From Acidimicrobiia bacterium (GTDB lineage Bacteria > Actinomycetota > Acidimicrobiia > Spongiisociales > SHLN01): 6,349 bases of DNA. Both the position numbers and the translations under genes were made by a program. The stretch is from assembly GCA_030623545.1 (NCBI GenBank), contig JAUXLW010000075.1:1-6349 (forward strand), written 5' to 3'. Position 1 is the first letter of the stretch; each line of letters starts with the position of its first letter. Positions 5,026 to 6,349 of the stretch are shown here, piece by piece. The notes under the pieces are model-generated. The model did not search any database and was not told where the DNA came from. It saw only the letters and a program-made list of their open reading frames with translations.

Positions 5026-6198
5026 ATGCAGTTCCGCCGGATCGATGATTTGCCGCCTTATGTCTTTGCCGAGGTCAACGAGCTGAAATCGGCGGCTCGC
5101 AGAGCCGGCGATGACATCGTCGACCTCGGCTTCGGCAACCCCGACATCGCCTCGCCCCCCGCCGTGGTCGACAAGCTCATCGAGGCTGCCCGCCAGGAGA
5201 AAAACCACCGTTATTCGGCATCACGGGGTATTCCCAACCTGCGCAAAGCCATGGCCGACCGTTACCAGCGACGCTTCGGAGTTACGGTGGATCCGGAGAC
5301 CGAGGTCATAACCACCATCGGTGCCAAAGAGGGCCTGGCCCACCTGATGTGGACGTTGGTGGAGCCGGGAGACGTGGCACTTGTCCCGGAACCCTCCTAT
5401 CCGATACACATCTACGCCCCGGCCCTGGCAGGGGCAGAGGTGCGCAGGGTCCACCTGACAGTGGATGTTGATTTCTTCGAACGGCTCCGCGAGGAATTTG
5501 CTCGAGCCGATCCGGCACCGCGGGTAATCCTCACGTCGTTCCCCCATAACCCGACCACTGCTTGCGTCGATATCGAGTTCTTCGAGCAGTTAGTCGATTT
5601 TGCTCGAGCCAACGACGTGTTCCTGGTCAATGACTTTGCCTACGCAGATGTGTATTTCGACGACTACGTGCCTCCATCGTTGCTCCAGGTTCCCGGTGCC
5701 AAGGAGGTTGGCGTCGAGTTGTACACATTGACAAAGGGCCATTCGATGGCCGGGTGGCGGGTCGGTTTCGTTGTCGGCAACTCCGACGCTGTCTCGGCCC
5801 TCGCCAAGCTCAAGTCCTACCTCGACTACGGGACTTTTCAGCCAATCCAGATTGCTTCGATCATTGCCCTCAATGAGGAGGACCAGTATCCGGGGATGGT
5901 GTCCAAGATCTATATGCGGCGGCGCGATGTCCTTGTGGACGGCCTCAACCGGGCAGGTTGGAAGATGGACAAGCCGGCGGCGACGATGTTCGTCTGGACG
6001 GAGATCCCCGGACCGTATTCCGAGATGGGCTCTCTGGAGTTCACCAAGTTTCTACTGCGAACCGCCAAGGTCGCCGTCAGCCCGGGTATCGGTTTCGGCC
6101 CGTCTGGTGAGGGCCACGTGCGCTTCGCTCTGGTTGAGAATGAGCAGCGGATCGCCCAGGCGGTCAAGAACATTCGCCGGGCGCTCGACAAGCTCTAG
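5026..6198 (+). CDS. AlaC-type class I/II PLP-dependent aminotransferase
   Basis: 390 aa from ATG 5026. An in-frame extension back to 4909 would overlap the previous gene and adds sequence unlike the family, so it is rejected. The protein follows E. coli AlaC closely from memory: RIDDLPPYVFAEVNELK start, DLGFGNPD (33-40), RYSASRGIPNLRKAM, TTIGAKEGLAHLM, VPEPSYPIHIY (Tyr125), HNPTT (Asn175), NDFAYAD (Asp203, Tyr206), the PLP lysine in TLTKGHSMAGWRVGF (Lys237), SYLDYGTFQPIQIA and VRFALVEN (Arg366, substrate carboxylate). It probably moves an amino group between glutamate and a 2-oxo acid such as pyruvate, making alanine, in the cytoplasm. Related enzymes are annotated as LL-diaminopimelate aminotransferases, so the true substrate is not settled. 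The Lys motif reads TKGHSM where AlaC has SKSYNM. A 50-bp gap and a leaderless promoter suggest a separate transcript. Confidence 0.92.
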   Translation: MQFRRIDDLPPYVFAEVNELKSAARRAGDDIVDLGFGNPDIASPPAVVDKLIEAARQEKNHRYSASRGIPNLRKAMADRYQRRFGVTVDPETEVITTIGAKEGLAHLMWTLVEPGDVALVPEPSYPIHIYAPALAGAEVRRVHLTVDVDFFERLREEFARADPAPRVILTSFPHNPTTACVDIEFFEQLVDFARANDVFLVNDFAYADVYFDDYVPPSLLQVPGAKEVGVELYTLTKGHSMAGWRVGFVVGNSDAVSALAKLKSYLDYGTFQPIQIASIIALNEEDQYPGMVSKIYMRRRDVLVDGLNRAGWKMDKPAATMFVWTEIPGPYSEMGSLEFTKFLLRTAKVAVSPGIGFGPSGEGHVRFALVENEQRIAQAVKNIRRALDKL

Positions 6199-6207
6199 TG
6201 CTGTGTT

Positions 6208-6219
6208 CCGTAAATACGG
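6208..6219. repeat. Dyad CCGTA-AA-TACGG overlapping a predicted -10 (possible operator)
   Basis: Two perfect 5-bp arms surround AA just after the aminotransferase stop. The right arm overlaps the predicted -10 TACGGT (6215-6220) of the next reading frame, the position where a repressor site would act. The left half TCCGTAAAT (6207-6215) recurs inverted at 6341-6349. No regulator is known here. Confidence 0.3.
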
Positions 6220-6220
6220 T
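6215..6220 (+). promoter_or_regulatory. Predicted leaderless promoter -10 TACGGT
   Basis: TACGGT stands 7 nt before ATG 6228, the same geometry as the aminotransferase promoter (TACCGT, 7 nt). No ribosome site lies between. It supports the partial reading frame that follows, but a short motif in short sequence can occur by chance. Confidence 0.4.
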
Positions 6221-6227
6221 GTTCGTA

Positions 6228-6349
6228 ATGCCGAGCACTCGGCGTCATCTGGCAAGGATCGACGACGAAGGCGCACCTGACTCGTGCATCGAGGAGGAGG
6301 ACGCAGCCAGGGGCGTCGAGGGCCGGCAGAACGTCATCGAATTTACGGA
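6228..6349 (+). CDS. Possible hypothetical protein, N-terminal fragment (runs off window)
   Basis: ATG 6228 opens a frame of 40 complete codons with no stop up to the window edge. It begins MPSTRRHLARIDDEGAPDSC and continues acidic with EEEDAARGVEGRQNVIEFT. About three quarters of its codons end in G or C, in line with the genes before it. A leaderless-type -10 (TACGGT) lies 7 nt upstream. I recognise no domain; the composition is charged and low in hydrophobics, with no signal peptide. A 14-base dyad (GCCGAG-CA-CTCGGC, 6230-6243) falls in its first codons and could instead be a terminator-like hairpin of the aminotransferase gene, though no T-tract follows. The frame may be a real gene or non-coding spacer. 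Confidence 0.3.
   Translation, partial: MPSTRRHLARIDDEGAPDSCIEEEDAARGVEGRQNVIEFT

Noticed and set aside
6230..6243. GCCGAG-CA-CTCGGC hairpin as an intrinsic terminator of the aminotransferase
   Set aside because: The loop is very small (2 nt, or 4 nt with a 5-bp stem) and no T-tract follows; the bases also lie in a possible coding frame.

Overview
This is a GC-rich stretch of bacterial chromosome with tightly packed genes, GTG/TTG starts and several apparently leaderless promoters. These traits, plus a metallophosphoesterase / SRPBCC / ArsA gene neighbourhood that I recall from actinomycetes, point to the Actinobacteria (Actinomycetota). A deep lineage such as Acidimicrobiia is possible, but that is an inference from style and not a taxonomic proof. 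I see no mobile element, CRISPR array, tRNA or rRNA.

Layout. The left edge holds the 3' end of a sulfite-oxidase-type molybdopterin oxidoreductase (+). It converges, with only 6 bp between stop codons, on a membrane-anchored DM13-domain protein (-). A 238-bp divergent intergenic region (1192-1429) separates the DM13 gene from a rightward gene train. The first two members are a small three-helix membrane protein and a metallophosphoesterase that starts on the base after the previous stop. After a 52-bp gap with a clear ribosome binding site comes a strongly coupled set: a START/SRPBCC lipid-binding-fold protein, an ArsA/Get3-type ATPase with a C-terminal HSP20-like domain, a 58-aa acidic helical protein, a DUF2007-type protein and a YkvA/DUF1232 membrane-associated protein. 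The 58-aa gene is easily overlooked: it overlaps the ArsA stop (ATGA) and its own stop overlaps the next start (TGATG). An AlaC-type PLP aminotransferase follows from its own predicted leaderless promoter. A further reading frame, also with a leaderless-looking promoter, runs off the right edge.

How the genes may work together. The ArsA homologue has one cysteine and no arsenic-resistance neighbours, so an arsenite pump role is unlikely. The HSP20-like tail, the lipid-fold SRPBCC neighbour and the small membrane or helical proteins fit a membrane-protein or lipid-handling ATPase module, similar in build to the Get3d class. This is inference. The most interesting items are the hidden 58-aa gene inside the ArsA operon, the repeated TACNNT-(6/7 nt)-ATG leaderless starts (one reading a six-codon upstream ORF whose stop overlaps the next start), and the Asp replacing a metal-binding His in the metallophosphoesterase.
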